A stretch of 64,000 nt of DNA from Thermoanaerobacterium xylanolyticum LX-11. GTDB taxonomy: Bacteria > Bacillota > Thermoanaerobacteria > Thermoanaerobacterales > Thermoanaerobacteraceae. The DNA lies in contig NC_015555.1 in assembly GCF_000189775.2 (NCBI RefSeq), positions 1,809,001 through 1,873,000 of the forward strand, given 5' to 3'. Shown here piece by piece: positions 52,843-62,598 of the stretch. The notes beneath the pieces were generated by a model that did not search any database, was not told where the DNA came from, and worked only from the letters and a program-made list of their open reading frames with translations. Position numbers and translations under genes: made by a program. The first letter of the stretch is position 1. The number at the start of each line of letters is the position of its first letter.

Positions 52843-55596
52843 TTATAATCTATTTTTTGCAATTAATTCACATCCGCGCTTTCTAATTACATAGTGGTTA
52901 TCAACACTTGCTTTTTGTATAATAAAGTTTAAAATATCGGGGTAAATATTTATCAAATTTTCTGCTTGATTAATAATCAAATTTTTTATGTATGCACTAT
53001 CATAATCCATCATTTTTGATAATCGAGTAAAAATTGGATCTTTAGTTGCTGGCGATATCATAAGTAAAAGTGTTTTTACTGCATAATATCTTACGTCATG
53101 ATTTGAATCATGAGATAATCCTAAAACAAATTGTAGAAACATGAATAAGATATTATCATTAATCTTACTGCAATAATTGTTTTCAAATACTGATATCAAA
53201 GCTTTTAAAGCTTCAATTTTCTCAGATTCTTCAAGCTCATTATACATTCCTAAATATTCAAGTAATTCTCCATTATCAAGATTATCAAATACCATTTTCA
53301 TCAGCATATAACAAAATTGTATAGTTATATTAGTTTGTTTGTAAAAGTGATCACAAAAACCATCAACTACAACGTCTTTTTTACTTTCTATCTGGCAAAA
53401 GAATTTTTCAAAATCATACATTTCAGATGTTGAGTTCAGCTTCATATATATTATTAGCTTGATAGCTTCGACTTTCTCCAATAATAATTGCTTAGGACAA
53501 AGTAAAGTCTCCAATGATACTTCAAGAATTGTACTTAATAATTTATCATTATTATCTATTTTGTTCATGTCTATAATATTTTTTATAATCGTAAAAAGAC
53601 TATAGGCATATAAAGAATATTTACCATCTTTTCCTTGAGTTTGATTTCGTTCTTTGATTTTATAAACATATTTGAAAATATATTCTTCACTATTTTCCAG
53701 AGAATCTATCATCGTCTCTAACTTATACGTTTCTTCATAAAAGTTTGGCATAAATTTTGAAACACTTTCATGTAATTTATCTGTATAATCTCTTTTTGAT
53801 CGTCGAATAGAAATAATAGCACTTTCCAAATTATTACATTTGCTTCTAATGGTTTCATCAGTTACGATTTTATTAATCTCATTTATAGTTTTTTTTGCAA
53901 GATCATTATCTATATTTTCTAGTCCCACATTTGCAATCAAATCCAGTGCCTTATCATAGAACCGATACAATTTTTTATCAAATATATCAAGGCAAATTCT
54001 TATAATGATATTTCTATCAATTCTGTAGCAATTCTCCTTCAAAGCTTCAAATATATAATCCCCTACAGCAATATTGCGTTTTTCTGATGTAATCCAATCT
54101 TCAATTAAACTGATAATTTCTTTAGATATATTTTCATAATCTTTATCAGAAAAATAATAACCTAAATATTTAAAAGCCTCCAATTTAGCAATATCTCGCT
54201 GATATTTAATAGGAACAGAATTACAAAAATTATATATCTCTATGGAATCAGATGAATTCATCTTACCAATTACATCATTAAAAAATTCAATAAATTCCTT
54301 TGTTTCTTTTTTATTCCCCTGTCTTATAGACAATTTTAATAGCAAAACCCTGAATTGCCAATCACTATATTCTTTACATAAATTAAAAGCAATATCCTTT
54401 AGTCGATCAATAATTATCAAAATGTGAGTTAATGAACCATTAAACACGGATGTAACATAAACATTGGATAAGTAATCAATGTATTTATCTATGTTATTAC
54501 CCCATGAAACGGTATACGGGGATCTTGTTAAGGATTTTATATTCTGTTTCGTTATCTCTTCGTAAAGAGACTTATCATATCTATCAATAAGAGGATAAAA
54601 AAGTACAGTAGACTCGTTATCTAATTCTTTCTGAGCTTCACTATTAAAGACGATTTGATTGTTTTGTTGCCCTTGTAACATATATAAGTTCCTCAAATCT
54701 ATCAAGATGTCTTGAACAATCCAATTTGATAAAGAATTTTTTTTAGCAATCTCTAATGCTGCTTCTTCATATGTTATACACCTATCGATATCATCATTCC
54801 AAAAATACTGGATTGCTTTCCACCGATTGACGACCACCTCATGTAGTTTCTTACTCTGTAAATTTTCAAGCGTTGATAATAGAAGAAAAATATTGCACTC
54901 TCTTATGTTTTTTTCTCCAAAAAGAACATGTAAAAAATCCTCACAATATAAATCTAATTCACTTGTTTCACTGACCTCTTTTTGTACCTCGTTTAATATC
55001 TGTCTACTTAGATAGAGCTTTGTTTTCTTTATACCTTCAAATAACCTCTTTTCCAACGCTTCAGACGCAATAGCGCCAATTTCCATATTTGTTCCTTGAT
55101 TTAGTGTAAATTCAGGGTCTATATATCTATTTTTGCAATAATTACTATATACATTACTTATGTCATTAATCAGACTTTCATATCCTTTGTTTATAAATTC
55201 TTCAAAAGTATTAACTATATAGTATTTTGCACCATGAGCACCAATTAATTCTTTTTGAATTTGTGTTGGCTCTTCTTGCTTTTCTTTGCAAAATAAATAA
55301 AGTGATTTTTTGGGGTGAGATTTTGCCCTTTTTATCTCACGCAATACCGCTGGTGTAACTCCATCAGCATTATCAATTAAAAAGATACATACGTCACTAT
55401 CATCTAAAGCATAAAGATAATCTTGTTCGGCAGTTTGAGTCGAAGCTAATCTCTCTTCAAATAAATATACCTTTGCAAACCCAGTTCCTTCAATAAGTCT
55501 TTTTAGTTCTTTGCGAACATGATCATATTTTTCAATACCGCATTGAGAGCTTATGAAAACTTTTATTTTTTCGTCTACTTCCATCCTTCTTATCAT
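52843..55596 (-). CDS. Large TIR/DUF4062-like N-terminal domain protein with helical repeats
   Basis: The 917-residue protein begins with an alpha/beta domain (about 8-150) reading KVFISSQCGIEKYDHVRKEL ... DYLYALDDSDVCIFLIDN ... VLREIKRAKSHPKKSLYLFCK. This is the layout of DUF4062/TIR-like domains, with the usual SS start and a DVCIFL core strand. The remaining 750 residues are helical and probably TPR- and HEAT-like (the end, HDVRYYAVKTLLLM ... YVIRKRGCELIAKN, looks like HEAT repeats). An N-terminal effector with a long solenoid sensor is the architecture of many single-protein immune receptors. No P-loop is visible. GGTGA lies just before the ATG. Function unproven. Confidence 0.6.
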   Translation of the reverse strand: MIRRMEVDEKIKVFISSQCGIEKYDHVRKELKRLIEGTGFAKVYLFEERLASTQTAEQDYLYALDDSDVCIFLIDNADGVTPAVLREIKRAKSHPKKSLYLFCKEKQEEPTQIQKELIGAHGAKYYIVNTFEEFINKGYESLINDISNVYSNYCKNRYIDPEFTLNQGTNMEIGAIASEALEKRLFEGIKKTKLYLSRQILNEVQKEVSETSELDLYCEDFLHVLFGEKNIRECNIFLLLSTLENLQSKKLHEVVVNRWKAIQYFWNDDIDRCITYEEAALEIAKKNSLSNWIVQDILIDLRNLYMLQGQQNNQIVFNSEAQKELDNESTVLFYPLIDRYDKSLYEEITKQNIKSLTRSPYTVSWGNNIDKYIDYLSNVYVTSVFNGSLTHILIIIDRLKDIAFNLCKEYSDWQFRVLLLKLSIRQGNKKETKEFIEFFNDVIGKMNSSDSIEIYNFCNSVPIKYQRDIAKLEAFKYLGYYFSDKDYENISKEIISLIEDWITSEKRNIAVGDYIFEALKENCYRIDRNIIIRICLDIFDKKLYRFYDKALDLIANVGLENIDNDLAKKTINEINKIVTDETIRSKCNNLESAIISIRRSKRDYTDKLHESVSKFMPNFYEETYKLETMIDSLENSEEYIFKYVYKIKERNQTQGKDGKYSLYAYSLFTIIKNIIDMNKIDNNDKLLSTILEVSLETLLCPKQLLLEKVEAIKLIIYMKLNSTSEMYDFEKFFCQIESKKDVVVDGFCDHFYKQTNITIQFCYMLMKMVFDNLDNGELLEYLGMYNELEESEKIEALKALISVFENNYCSKINDNILFMFLQFVLGLSHDSNHDVRYYAVKTLLLMISPATKDPIFTRLSKMMDYDSAYIKNLIINQAENLINIYPDILNFIIQKASVDNHYVIRKRGCELIAKNRL

Positions 55597-55916
55597 AGTA
55601 TCACCACACTCACTCTGTATGTCATTAGCTTTTAAAGTTTCCCTTTTACTACTTGTGCTATATAAGACATAGATTATGAGGAATTACATTTATGATCCTC
55701 CAATTAATCCGCTTTCATATGTTTCACCGAATTGAAATACCTCAGTGATGAAGCAGCAAAATTAAGATTTACATTTGCATTATCAGTTAAAATTCCGTCA
55801 CTTATAGCTTTTGTCTGACCTTATGGATGTATTTTAGGAAAAAGCTTCAACGTATATATACAAATAGAACTATATTTTCTCCATTTACTGTTGCAGATGA
55901 ACTGAATATAAATTTT
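55597..55916. other. Intergenic stretch with possible gene scrap
   Basis: No intact gene. A minus-strand frame at about 55712-55820 reads ISDGILTDNANVNLNFAASS and then stops; its origin is not recognised and it may be the lost C-terminal part of the adjacent broken protease. Confidence 0.3.
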
Positions 55917-56447
55917 TTATGCTCGTTTTGGTTTCTTGCCGAAGACAATTCTGAATATGTCTTTTTCCACTTCCTCAATAACACCATAGGTAGGAAGCCC
56001 ACTATATTGAGGATCAATAGGTCCTAAACTCGAATGTTTCCCCATAATAATTATCTGTGAAGCACAAACAATCTTTGTATCTGCTGACATTGCTATTTCT
56101 GGGACAATAACCCGTTTATTATTGCCAAACATATCCCTCAAGGAATAAACAAGTGATTCAGTAGCTGCTAATTCACCGCCGGGAGTGTACAATATTAAAT
56201 TCAACCCTTTAGATCTATCTAATGTATGTATACAAGACATAAAACCAGTTTTATCCTCATCATTATTTTTATAGTCATACCCAATTGTATTTGTTGCAAT
56301 TTCCCATTTTTGAAGCCATCCGGAATAATAAATGATTGTATTTCTTCACGTGTAATCAAATAATTCTTTTAGGTATTTACACCTTATTAAATCATATGTA
56401 CTACCAGATAAAGCAACCTCATATAAAATCTGATTCCAGCTTGGCAT
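55917..56447 (-). pseudogene. SDH_sah/SppA-like Clp-fold serine protease, broken
   Basis: From a good start at 56447 (AGGTTAATT before ATG) the frame reads MPSWNQILYEVALSGSTYDL, then hits an in-frame TGA at 56346-56348 (codon 34). It continues in the same frame through NTIIYYSGWLQKWE, LILYTPGGELAATESLV and VPEIAMSADTKIVCASQIIIMG to a stop at 55917. These motifs match the SDH_sah (ClpP-like, membrane-associated) protease family, whose nucleophile Ser lies in AMSAGT; here the next Gly is Asp. It is also shorter than the usual ~280 residues. One nonsense codon plus C-terminal loss make it non-functional. Confidence 0.72.
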
Positions 56448-56507
56448 AATTAACCTCCTTTGAACAATTCGAATATTTATAAAAATATATAATTTTATAT
56501 TCTTTAA

Positions 56508-56594
56508 TTAACCCATTATTACTAAACTTGCTTCTTTTTTTTCAGTATCTATATTAAGATTTATAAATAGTTTTTTAATTTCTAAATCAGTCAT
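56508..56594 (-). CDS. Possible 28-residue small protein
   Basis: A short frame with GGGGGC upstream reads MTDLEIKKLFINLNIDTEKK and ends VIMG. It lies between the UDP-glucose dehydrogenase and the broken protease. It may be a leader or decayed gene; no function can be given. Confidence 0.25.
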   Translation of the reverse strand: MTDLEIKKLFINLNIDTEKKEASLVIMG

Positions 56595-56672
56595 AAAATA
56601 AGCCCCCTGTAATAAAATCTTTATTTATTATTAATTCATTCAGAAAAAACCAAAAAATTCTTTTGAAAATAT

Positions 56673-57986
56673 TTATTTTTCTAGCAAATTATTAACTGTA
56701 TTTCTTCCTACTGATTCATAAATGATTTTAGCTTTCTTAACTTTTTCTAAATCGTAGCAATTCCTTCCATCAAGAATCAAAGGATATTTCATTAATTTTG
56801 AAAATAACGATATATCAAATTTATTAATTTCAGGCCATTCAGTAAAAATAAAGCATATATCAGCACCTTTAATCGTTTCTTCTATCGTATTGCAATACTT
56901 TATCTCTTTAGGATATATCTTTTTATAATTTTCAATTCCGACAGGATCCCATGCTTTAATATTAGCTCCATCTTCTAGAAGAATAGGTATATTCTGCAGT
57001 GACGGTGCTTCCCTTAAGTCATCTGTACCTGGTTTGAATGTAAGCCCGAGGACTGCGACATTTAAACCACTAAAATTATCATAATATTTTCTTGCCTTTT
57101 TAATAAGTTTTATCTTTTGATTTTCATTCACTTCGATTGCAGCTTTAATAGTTTTTAACTCATAATCATTAAAATTCGCTAGCCAATTTAGCGCCTTCGT
57201 ATCTTTTGGAAAGCACGAACCACCATAACCTATGCCAGCTTTTAGAAACTTATCTCCTATACGAGGATCCATCCCCATGCCTTTTGCAACATCTTCTATA
57301 TTAGCACCAACTATTTCACATAAGTTTGCTATTTCATTTATATACGAAATTTTTAAAGCAAGAAAATCGTTTGATGCATATTTTATCATTTCAGCACTTC
57401 TTCTATCTGTTATCACATATGGAAGTCCAAAACCGTCATATACTTTTCTCAATACTTCTTCTGCATATTTTGTTTCGACTCCTATGACAATCCTATTCGC
57501 ATTTAATGTATCTTTTACAGCAGTACCCTGTGATAAAAATTCGGGATTTGAAGCCACCTCAACATGTACATCTTTCTTTAAATTTTCTCTTAACACCCGT
57601 TCAACTTTATCATTAGTTCCGACTGGAACTGTTGACTTTACTACGATGATACAATCTTGCTGAATTGATTCTGCTATTTGTTTAGTAACTCCAAATACGT
57701 ACTGCAAATTCGCCGAACCATCTTTTTTCTCTGGAGTCCCAACAGCTATAAATATAACATCAGTATCTTTATAAGCATTTTTATAATCAGTTGTAAATGT
57801 TAGCCTTTCTTTGTTTTTAACCATCAATTCTTCAAGTCCGGGTTCATAGATAGGAGATCTTCCTTCATTTAAAATTCCTATCTTTTTCTCATCAATGTCT
57901 ACACAGGTTACATTGTGTCCTATTTCTGCAAGACATACTGCTGTGACTAGTCCAACGTAACCCGTTCCTGCTATTGATATTTTCAT
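56673..57986 (-). CDS. ugd: UDP-glucose 6-dehydrogenase
   Basis: The enzyme oxidises UDP-glucose to UDP-glucuronate with NAD+, feeding surface polysaccharides. The 437-residue protein starts at MKISIAGTGYVGLVTAVCLA (Rossmann NAD motif) and keeps the substrate and catalytic stretches SNPEFLSQGTAV, EMIKYASNDFLALKISYINE and GIGYGGSCFPKDTKALN with the catalytic Cys. The C-terminal NDP-binding part has GLTFKPGTDDLREAPS. Start at 57986 (MKIS) follows GAGGGG; an upstream in-frame ATG has no site. Confidence 0.93.
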   Translation of the reverse strand: MKISIAGTGYVGLVTAVCLAEIGHNVTCVDIDEKKIGILNEGRSPIYEPGLEELMVKNKERLTFTTDYKNAYKDTDVIFIAVGTPEKKDGSANLQYVFGVTKQIAESIQQDCIIVVKSTVPVGTNDKVERVLRENLKKDVHVEVASNPEFLSQGTAVKDTLNANRIVIGVETKYAEEVLRKVYDGFGLPYVITDRRSAEMIKYASNDFLALKISYINEIANLCEIVGANIEDVAKGMGMDPRIGDKFLKAGIGYGGSCFPKDTKALNWLANFNDYELKTIKAAIEVNENQKIKLIKKARKYYDNFSGLNVAVLGLTFKPGTDDLREAPSLQNIPILLEDGANIKAWDPVGIENYKKIYPKEIKYCNTIEETIKGADICFIFTEWPEINKFDISLFSKLMKYPLILDGRNCYDLEKVKKAKIIYESVGRNTVNNLLEK

Positions 57987-58013
57987 GCTACCCCTCATTT
58001 CTGCAATTCTATT

Positions 58014-58333
58014 TTAAAGCAAAATTTCCTTCAATCTTGGCCACATTTTATCTTTCTCAGATAATATAATTTCCTCAATTCCATCTATAGACCATTCGAT
58101 CCCAATATCAGGATCATTCCATATTATACCGCCTTCATCATCTGGATGGTAGAAATCAGTACATTTGTAGCAAAACTCTGCTTCATCTGATAGTAGCAAA
58201 AGCCATGTGCAAAACCTTCTGGTATATAAAACTGTTTCTTGTTTTCTTCGCTTAAAGTTACACCAGTCCACTTGCCAAATTTTTTATAGCCATTGAGGCT
58301 TCTATATACAATTAGGAAAATATAACAGTACAA
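58014..58333 (-). pseudogene. rfbC fragment (dTDP-4-dehydrorhamnose 3,5-epimerase), frameshifted
   Basis: Two overlapping minus-strand frames give the C-terminal 60% of RfbC: FGKWTGVTLSEENKKQFYIPEGFAHGF in one frame, then AEFCYKCTDFYHPDDEGGI and WNDPDIGIEW in another. The N-terminus, including the catalytic His region, is missing. A frameshift sits near 58195. The upstream end borders an IS110 relic. Confidence 0.82.
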
Positions 58334-58341
58334 ATAATAAA

Positions 58342-58565
58342 ATGAGTAAGCGAGATTCCACTTATCTTTGGAAAGCTCTTTTTTAATGCTACATTAGTTG
58401 CTACTAATTGTGATCCTGCTTTTAAGGCTTTTTAGCAAAAGAAACGTTCGGAAGACAAACACCGCCTTACAGCTGTGGGAGTTGTTCACGCAAGCTTTGC
58501 TATACTATTTATGCTGTCTTAAAAAATAACTATGCTTATGAAGTAAAACTTTCTAAAAATGATTG
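58342..58565 (+). pseudogene. IS110-family transposase C-terminal relic
   Basis: On the plus strand the frame reads MSKRDSTYLWKAL, then, after shifts and a stop, SEDKHRLTAVGVVH and KLCYTIYAVLKNNYAYEV. This corresponds to the Transposase_20 end of IS110-type recombinases (MSKRGSxxLRRAL...GKHHLTAVG). Only about 75 codons remain, with at least two frameshifts. It adjoins the truncated rfbC, so the element probably caused that truncation. Confidence 0.7.
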
Positions 58566-58919
58566 TTAGTAAATTATATTAATTACATATATTTACTTTT
58601 GATTTGGTATTAATCGGTTTATTTGTCATACATTTTTACTCACCTTTTTGAAAAATTTTTTTATTTTTTTCTATTGACTTTTTATAGTTGGTATTTCCTT
58701 TTTATACGACTTTTTGACTTTTTCTACTTCATCAATTTTTTTACTGATAAACTATGCTTTTCAGTAACTTAATTAATTTGGGTGTACTTCATATTCAGCA
58801 ACAATTTTATTCAACACTTTTCTTCATTATTCATAAATTACGTTCTTACTGATTTTTGCTGTTTTGTCTGTCTAGTTTTTCAGTATAATTATAAAACTTT
58901 TCATATCCATGCATATATA
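58566..58919. other. AT-rich intergenic stretch
   Basis: No gene, repeat or clear hairpin is seen between the IS110 relic and the glycosyltransferase stop at 58920. Confidence 0.5.
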
Positions 58920-60020
58920 CTAACATCTTATATTCCCTTCTATCATTTCTTTCAAAGCAATTGTTAATTTATCTATTCTTTCATTATAATTTAATTTTTT
59001 GATATAATTGTTTACATATTCACAATACATCGTATAATTTTCTTTTAATTCTTTCAGACCCTCAGCAAAATTATTAGTACTCACTCCAACATGATATTTT
59101 ATGCAAAGTTCTTTTAATGGTGGATTTTCTGTGACAAGAATTGGGGTTCCTTCAAAAAGACTCTCATATACTTTTCCTGAAGCACAAAATTTATTATTTA
59201 TTGTATCTTGTGAAAATGCGGAAATACTTATATTTGCTCTGTTTAGCAAATATCTAAATTCAGCACGTGAAATAAAACCAAGATAAGAAACATTTTTATA
59301 TCCTTTTTCTTCGATATACTTTTCAAAATATACCTTTTCATCTTCTCTAGCATTACCAATTATTATAAGGCTAAAATCGTCTCCCAATTTTCCAAATGCA
59401 TCTGCCAATTCATATGTCATTCGATCTCGGCTAATCCCTCCTGCATATACGGCTGTAAATTTATTTTTTTTAAACAAAATTCCAAATTTATTATCACATT
59501 CTTCTTTATTATAGGCATCATCAATGCGGTGAATATTATCGAAAACTAATGGCATCTTTTCTAGCTGAAAATATTCTTTCATTATGCTAGCTCTTTCATT
59601 ATTTGCAGCAATTATCACATCAGCATATCTTAAATATTTATTTTCATAATACTGCATTATTTTTGCAATATATTCTTTAATTCTTCTTGGCTTAGTATCT
59701 ATATACAATTCACTAGAATCATATATTATAAATGGTCTTTTTTTATGCAATAACAGCCATCTTAATATTATAGCCGTATAATTATCATGTAAAATAACTA
59801 CATCTGGTTTTATTTGCCTTATATATTTAATAGCATCAAATATAAACATTCTATAATTTCTAATGCCATTGCCTGTTAATAATGAAATAACTCCTTCTTG
59901 ATTATCAGGTTTTGAAAATGATACAAAGAATGTTTTTCCTATTTTTTTTGCACATTGTAAAATTTCTTGAGTACGTGCTTCAGTATGAATATCATGATAA
60001 ACAATAAACATTATTTTCAT
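58920..60020 (-). CDS. Glycosyltransferase, GT4-like
   Basis: The 366-residue protein has two Rossmann-like halves: an N-terminal acceptor side (IKPDVVILHDNYTAIILRW) and a C-terminal nucleotide-sugar side (FTAVYAGGISRDRMTYELADAF ... FSLIIIGNAREDE ... YLGFISRAEFRYLLNRANISI ... KVYESLFEGTPILVT). This is the GT4/GT-B pattern, with the family's terminal Glu region in KVYESLFEG. It is cytoplasmic and probably membrane-associated. AAGGAGA precedes the ATG by 8 bp. It is last in the Wzy-GT-GT-WecB block; donor and acceptor cannot be read from sequence. Confidence 0.8.
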   Translation of the reverse strand: MKIMFIVYHDIHTEARTQEILQCAKKIGKTFFVSFSKPDNQEGVISLLTGNGIRNYRMFIFDAIKYIRQIKPDVVILHDNYTAIILRWLLLHKKRPFIIYDSSELYIDTKPRRIKEYIAKIMQYYENKYLRYADVIIAANNERASIMKEYFQLEKMPLVFDNIHRIDDAYNKEECDNKFGILFKKNKFTAVYAGGISRDRMTYELADAFGKLGDDFSLIIIGNAREDEKVYFEKYIEEKGYKNVSYLGFISRAEFRYLLNRANISISAFSQDTINNKFCASGKVYESLFEGTPILVTENPPLKELCIKYHVGVSTNNFAEGLKELKENYTMYCEYVNNYIKKLNYNERIDKLTIALKEMIEGNIRC

Positions 60021-60032
60021 GCTATTATCTCC

Positions 60033-61316
60033 TTATTGTTTTAATTTGCTATTTGATTTTTTATAACTATAATCACGTATACTTACAGCTCTAAATAGCG
60101 AGAAATAAATCCATAATAGTGTAGAATAACTTATTTCATTGAGTAATTGTGAACCTCCAAAAGCACCTAAAATGTAAACAATAACTGTCATATAAGCAGT
60201 TTTTCTTAATATTGTATCTTCAATATACTTAAACTTACTTATTATGCTGATAAATATCATAGTCAATATAATAAATCCAATAATACCCATTTCACTCAAA
60301 ACCATAACATATGTGTTATGTGGGTCTACCAATCCTTGAATACCATCAACTAAAATATTTCGATTTGAATATACACGGGTAAAGTATCTACCTAATCCTG
60401 TTCCCAATATAGGATATTGGATAAATAGATAAATCCCTAAATTTATAGCTTTTAACCTTTCTAATGTAGATTCATCATTAAATCCAATAAACAAACGCGA
60501 TAAATTAAAAATTTTTGAACTATAAATTCCAACTCCTATCGCTAAAATTATAATTTCAATTCTTTTAAGTCTAGTTAAATTATTACTTCTACTAAATAAT
60601 AAATAATATACCATTACAAAAATTGATATAAAAAAAGATAATCTTGATAATAAAACTAAAGTTGCAATAAAATTTAGAATTATCGTAATAAAGCTTAATA
60701 TTTTCCATTTATTTTCAGTAGTTGTATAGTAAAAATAAAAGCAAAGCGGAAGCATCATATTTAAATAATAACTAACTGTTATGCTAGAGCCTAACATTAA
60801 TGAAGCACGATATTGTGATAAATATTGATATTTTATTCTATCTCCTAATATTTCTAAAAATAGGCCATAATTACGTGATGTAACAATTGCTAATAAAGAA
60901 TATACTAAGCAAAACATAATTGATAATTTTATAAATAAATCAATATAAAGAAGATCATTCTTTGTAATTGAAAATATAAAAAACATAGGAACCATAAGTT
61001 GTAATATAGCATAAATATATTGAGCTGGACTATCCATATTAAATCCACCTATTAAGATATCTATAATCAATCCGCAATATAAAATAATTAAATTTTTATC
61101 AAATAATCTTTCTTTTTTAATTATTAAATATTTAAAGATTAATATAATAGGAAACAACCAAACTTCATTATTTAATGGTATATCATCAATTTTAGAAGCA
61201 AAAGAAAATTTAATCCTTTTAAAAGCAAAGAGAATATAAACTATTATTGTTAGTATCATTAATATAGAAATTGATATTCTTTTTCGTTGTTTATTTATCG
61301 TTAATAATGTATTCAT
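60033..61316 (-). CDS. O-antigen/polysaccharide polymerase-like membrane protein (Wzy/O-antigen ligase type)
   Basis: The 427-residue protein is almost entirely hydrophobic, with about 10-12 membrane helices. It has the large periplasmic-type loop GTGLGRYFTRVYSNRNILVDG ... DPHNTYVMVLSEMGIIGF, the HN..x..EMG signature of O-antigen ligase/Wzy proteins. ATG at 61314-61316 follows GAGGGA; the longer upstream frame starts at TTG without a site. It should polymerise or ligate the repeat units made by the neighbouring glycosyltransferases. Confidence 0.8.
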   Translation of the reverse strand: MNTLLTINKQRKRISISILMILTIIVYILFAFKRIKFSFASKIDDIPLNNEVWLFPIILIFKYLIIKKERLFDKNLIILYCGLIIDILIGGFNMDSPAQYIYAILQLMVPMFFIFSITKNDLLYIDLFIKLSIMFCLVYSLLAIVTSRNYGLFLEILGDRIKYQYLSQYRASLMLGSSITVSYYLNMMLPLCFYFYYTTTENKWKILSFITIILNFIATLVLLSRLSFFISIFVMVYYLLFSRSNNLTRLKRIEIIILAIGVGIYSSKIFNLSRLFIGFNDESTLERLKAINLGIYLFIQYPILGTGLGRYFTRVYSNRNILVDGIQGLVDPHNTYVMVLSEMGIIGFIILTMIFISIISKFKYIEDTILRKTAYMTVIVYILGAFGGSQLLNEISYSTLLWIYFSLFRAVSIRDYSYKKSNSKLKQ

Positions 61317-61423
61317 GAAATAACCAGTCCCTCTTATAAAAATAAATAAAATTATAAGCAAATACCATTATATTAAAAATTTCAAAAGCTATTATATTTA
61401 ATATATATATGATGTTGATATTT

Positions 61424-62593
61424 TTAATTGACGTTTATACTTTGATTAGCAATACTTGAGTATGAAAATTTTTTAATCCCATTCTTTTCAGCCACATCTT
61501 TCATCTTTTTATATACTTCTGGATTATCAATTAAATATAAAATCTTCTCTCTTATTTCTTCTTCTGAATCTTTATAAAGAAATATACAATTTCCACCGAC
61601 ATCAACATGAGTTGTTCCTTCCCAGTACTTTACAATCATAGGTATACCTAAGCCTACAACTTGCTCCCAAAAAACAGAATGCCTTCCTGGAAATACAGCT
61701 AAATCTGCTGCTGCAAAATAATTATATGTTTTATCAGCTGGAATCCATCCAATATATTGCACTTTTTCTCCATCTGCCAAAATATTCACTTCATCTTTTA
61801 GATCTTCTATTACTGAGCCAAAAACTATCAGTTTTACTTTATCGCTTTTAATTTTCTTAACAGCTTCCATAAGAAGTAAAGTTTGTTTTTTAGCATTATC
61901 AATCTTTCCACCCGTAATGATTAAAAAATCATCTGGCTTAATATTGTACTTTTCTCTTATTTCTTTTTTAACATTTTCATTCCTTGCTTCCTTTACTTTT
62001 TCATCATCTGCCCCCATAACAAGTAATTCTACTTTTTCTTCTGGAAGTTTATATACAGTTTTTAAAAAATCGACTCTTGCAGGTAGAACACCATAAAACC
62101 TAGTAGTATATGGCTCTATCAGTTGAGCACAATACCGCCATATCACTTTATGTAAAATATTCCTAGATAAAAAATTCCTAGCACTATTAGAAAAGTCAGC
62201 ATGATTATCCACTACTACTTTAACTCTTCTATTTTTACGAAGATACTTAACAACTTGGTATATGTCAAGAAATTGAAGTCCATGTATGAAAATAAAATCT
62301 GGTTTTTCTAGTTCTAATTTTTCATATGTACCTTGGTATAATCGTAATTTCTCAACTACATTATTTAATATGAATTTTATAAATGGAATTCTTATAATTT
62401 TAACTCCATTTTCCAGAAAATACTCTCCAGGACTTACTTTCTCATACCCTACATTATTTTTACTATTGATAAAAATCGATGTAATTACAGTCACATCATG
62501 TCCTGCAATTTTGTGATATTTAGGTATAATATTATCTTGATAGTTCCAATTGTCATTATATGATCCAGCTAAGCATATATGTACTATTTTCAT
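61424..62593 (-). CDS. Glycosyltransferase, GT4 family
   Basis: The 389-residue GT-B protein reads IVHICLAGSYNDNWNYQDNIIPKYH at the N-terminus; its donor domain shows FLIITGGKIDNAKKQTLLLMEA ... VKLIVFGSVIEDL ... YIGWIPADKTYNYFAAADLAVFPGRHSVFWEQVVGLGIPMIV. ATG at 62591-62593 follows AGGTGA. It starts 5 bp after the GT2 gene, hence co-transcribed. The EQVVGLGIP stretch replaces the usual EAMA..PVV. Donor sugar unknown. Confidence 0.85.
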   Translation of the reverse strand: MKIVHICLAGSYNDNWNYQDNIIPKYHKIAGHDVTVITSIFINSKNNVGYEKVSPGEYFLENGVKIIRIPFIKFILNNVVEKLRLYQGTYEKLELEKPDFIFIHGLQFLDIYQVVKYLRKNRRVKVVVDNHADFSNSARNFLSRNILHKVIWRYCAQLIEPYTTRFYGVLPARVDFLKTVYKLPEEKVELLVMGADDEKVKEARNENVKKEIREKYNIKPDDFLIITGGKIDNAKKQTLLLMEAVKKIKSDKVKLIVFGSVIEDLKDEVNILADGEKVQYIGWIPADKTYNYFAAADLAVFPGRHSVFWEQVVGLGIPMIVKYWEGTTHVDVGGNCIFLYKDSEEEIREKILYLIDNPEVYKKMKDVAEKNGIKKFSYSSIANQSINVN

Positions 62594-62598
62594 AATTT

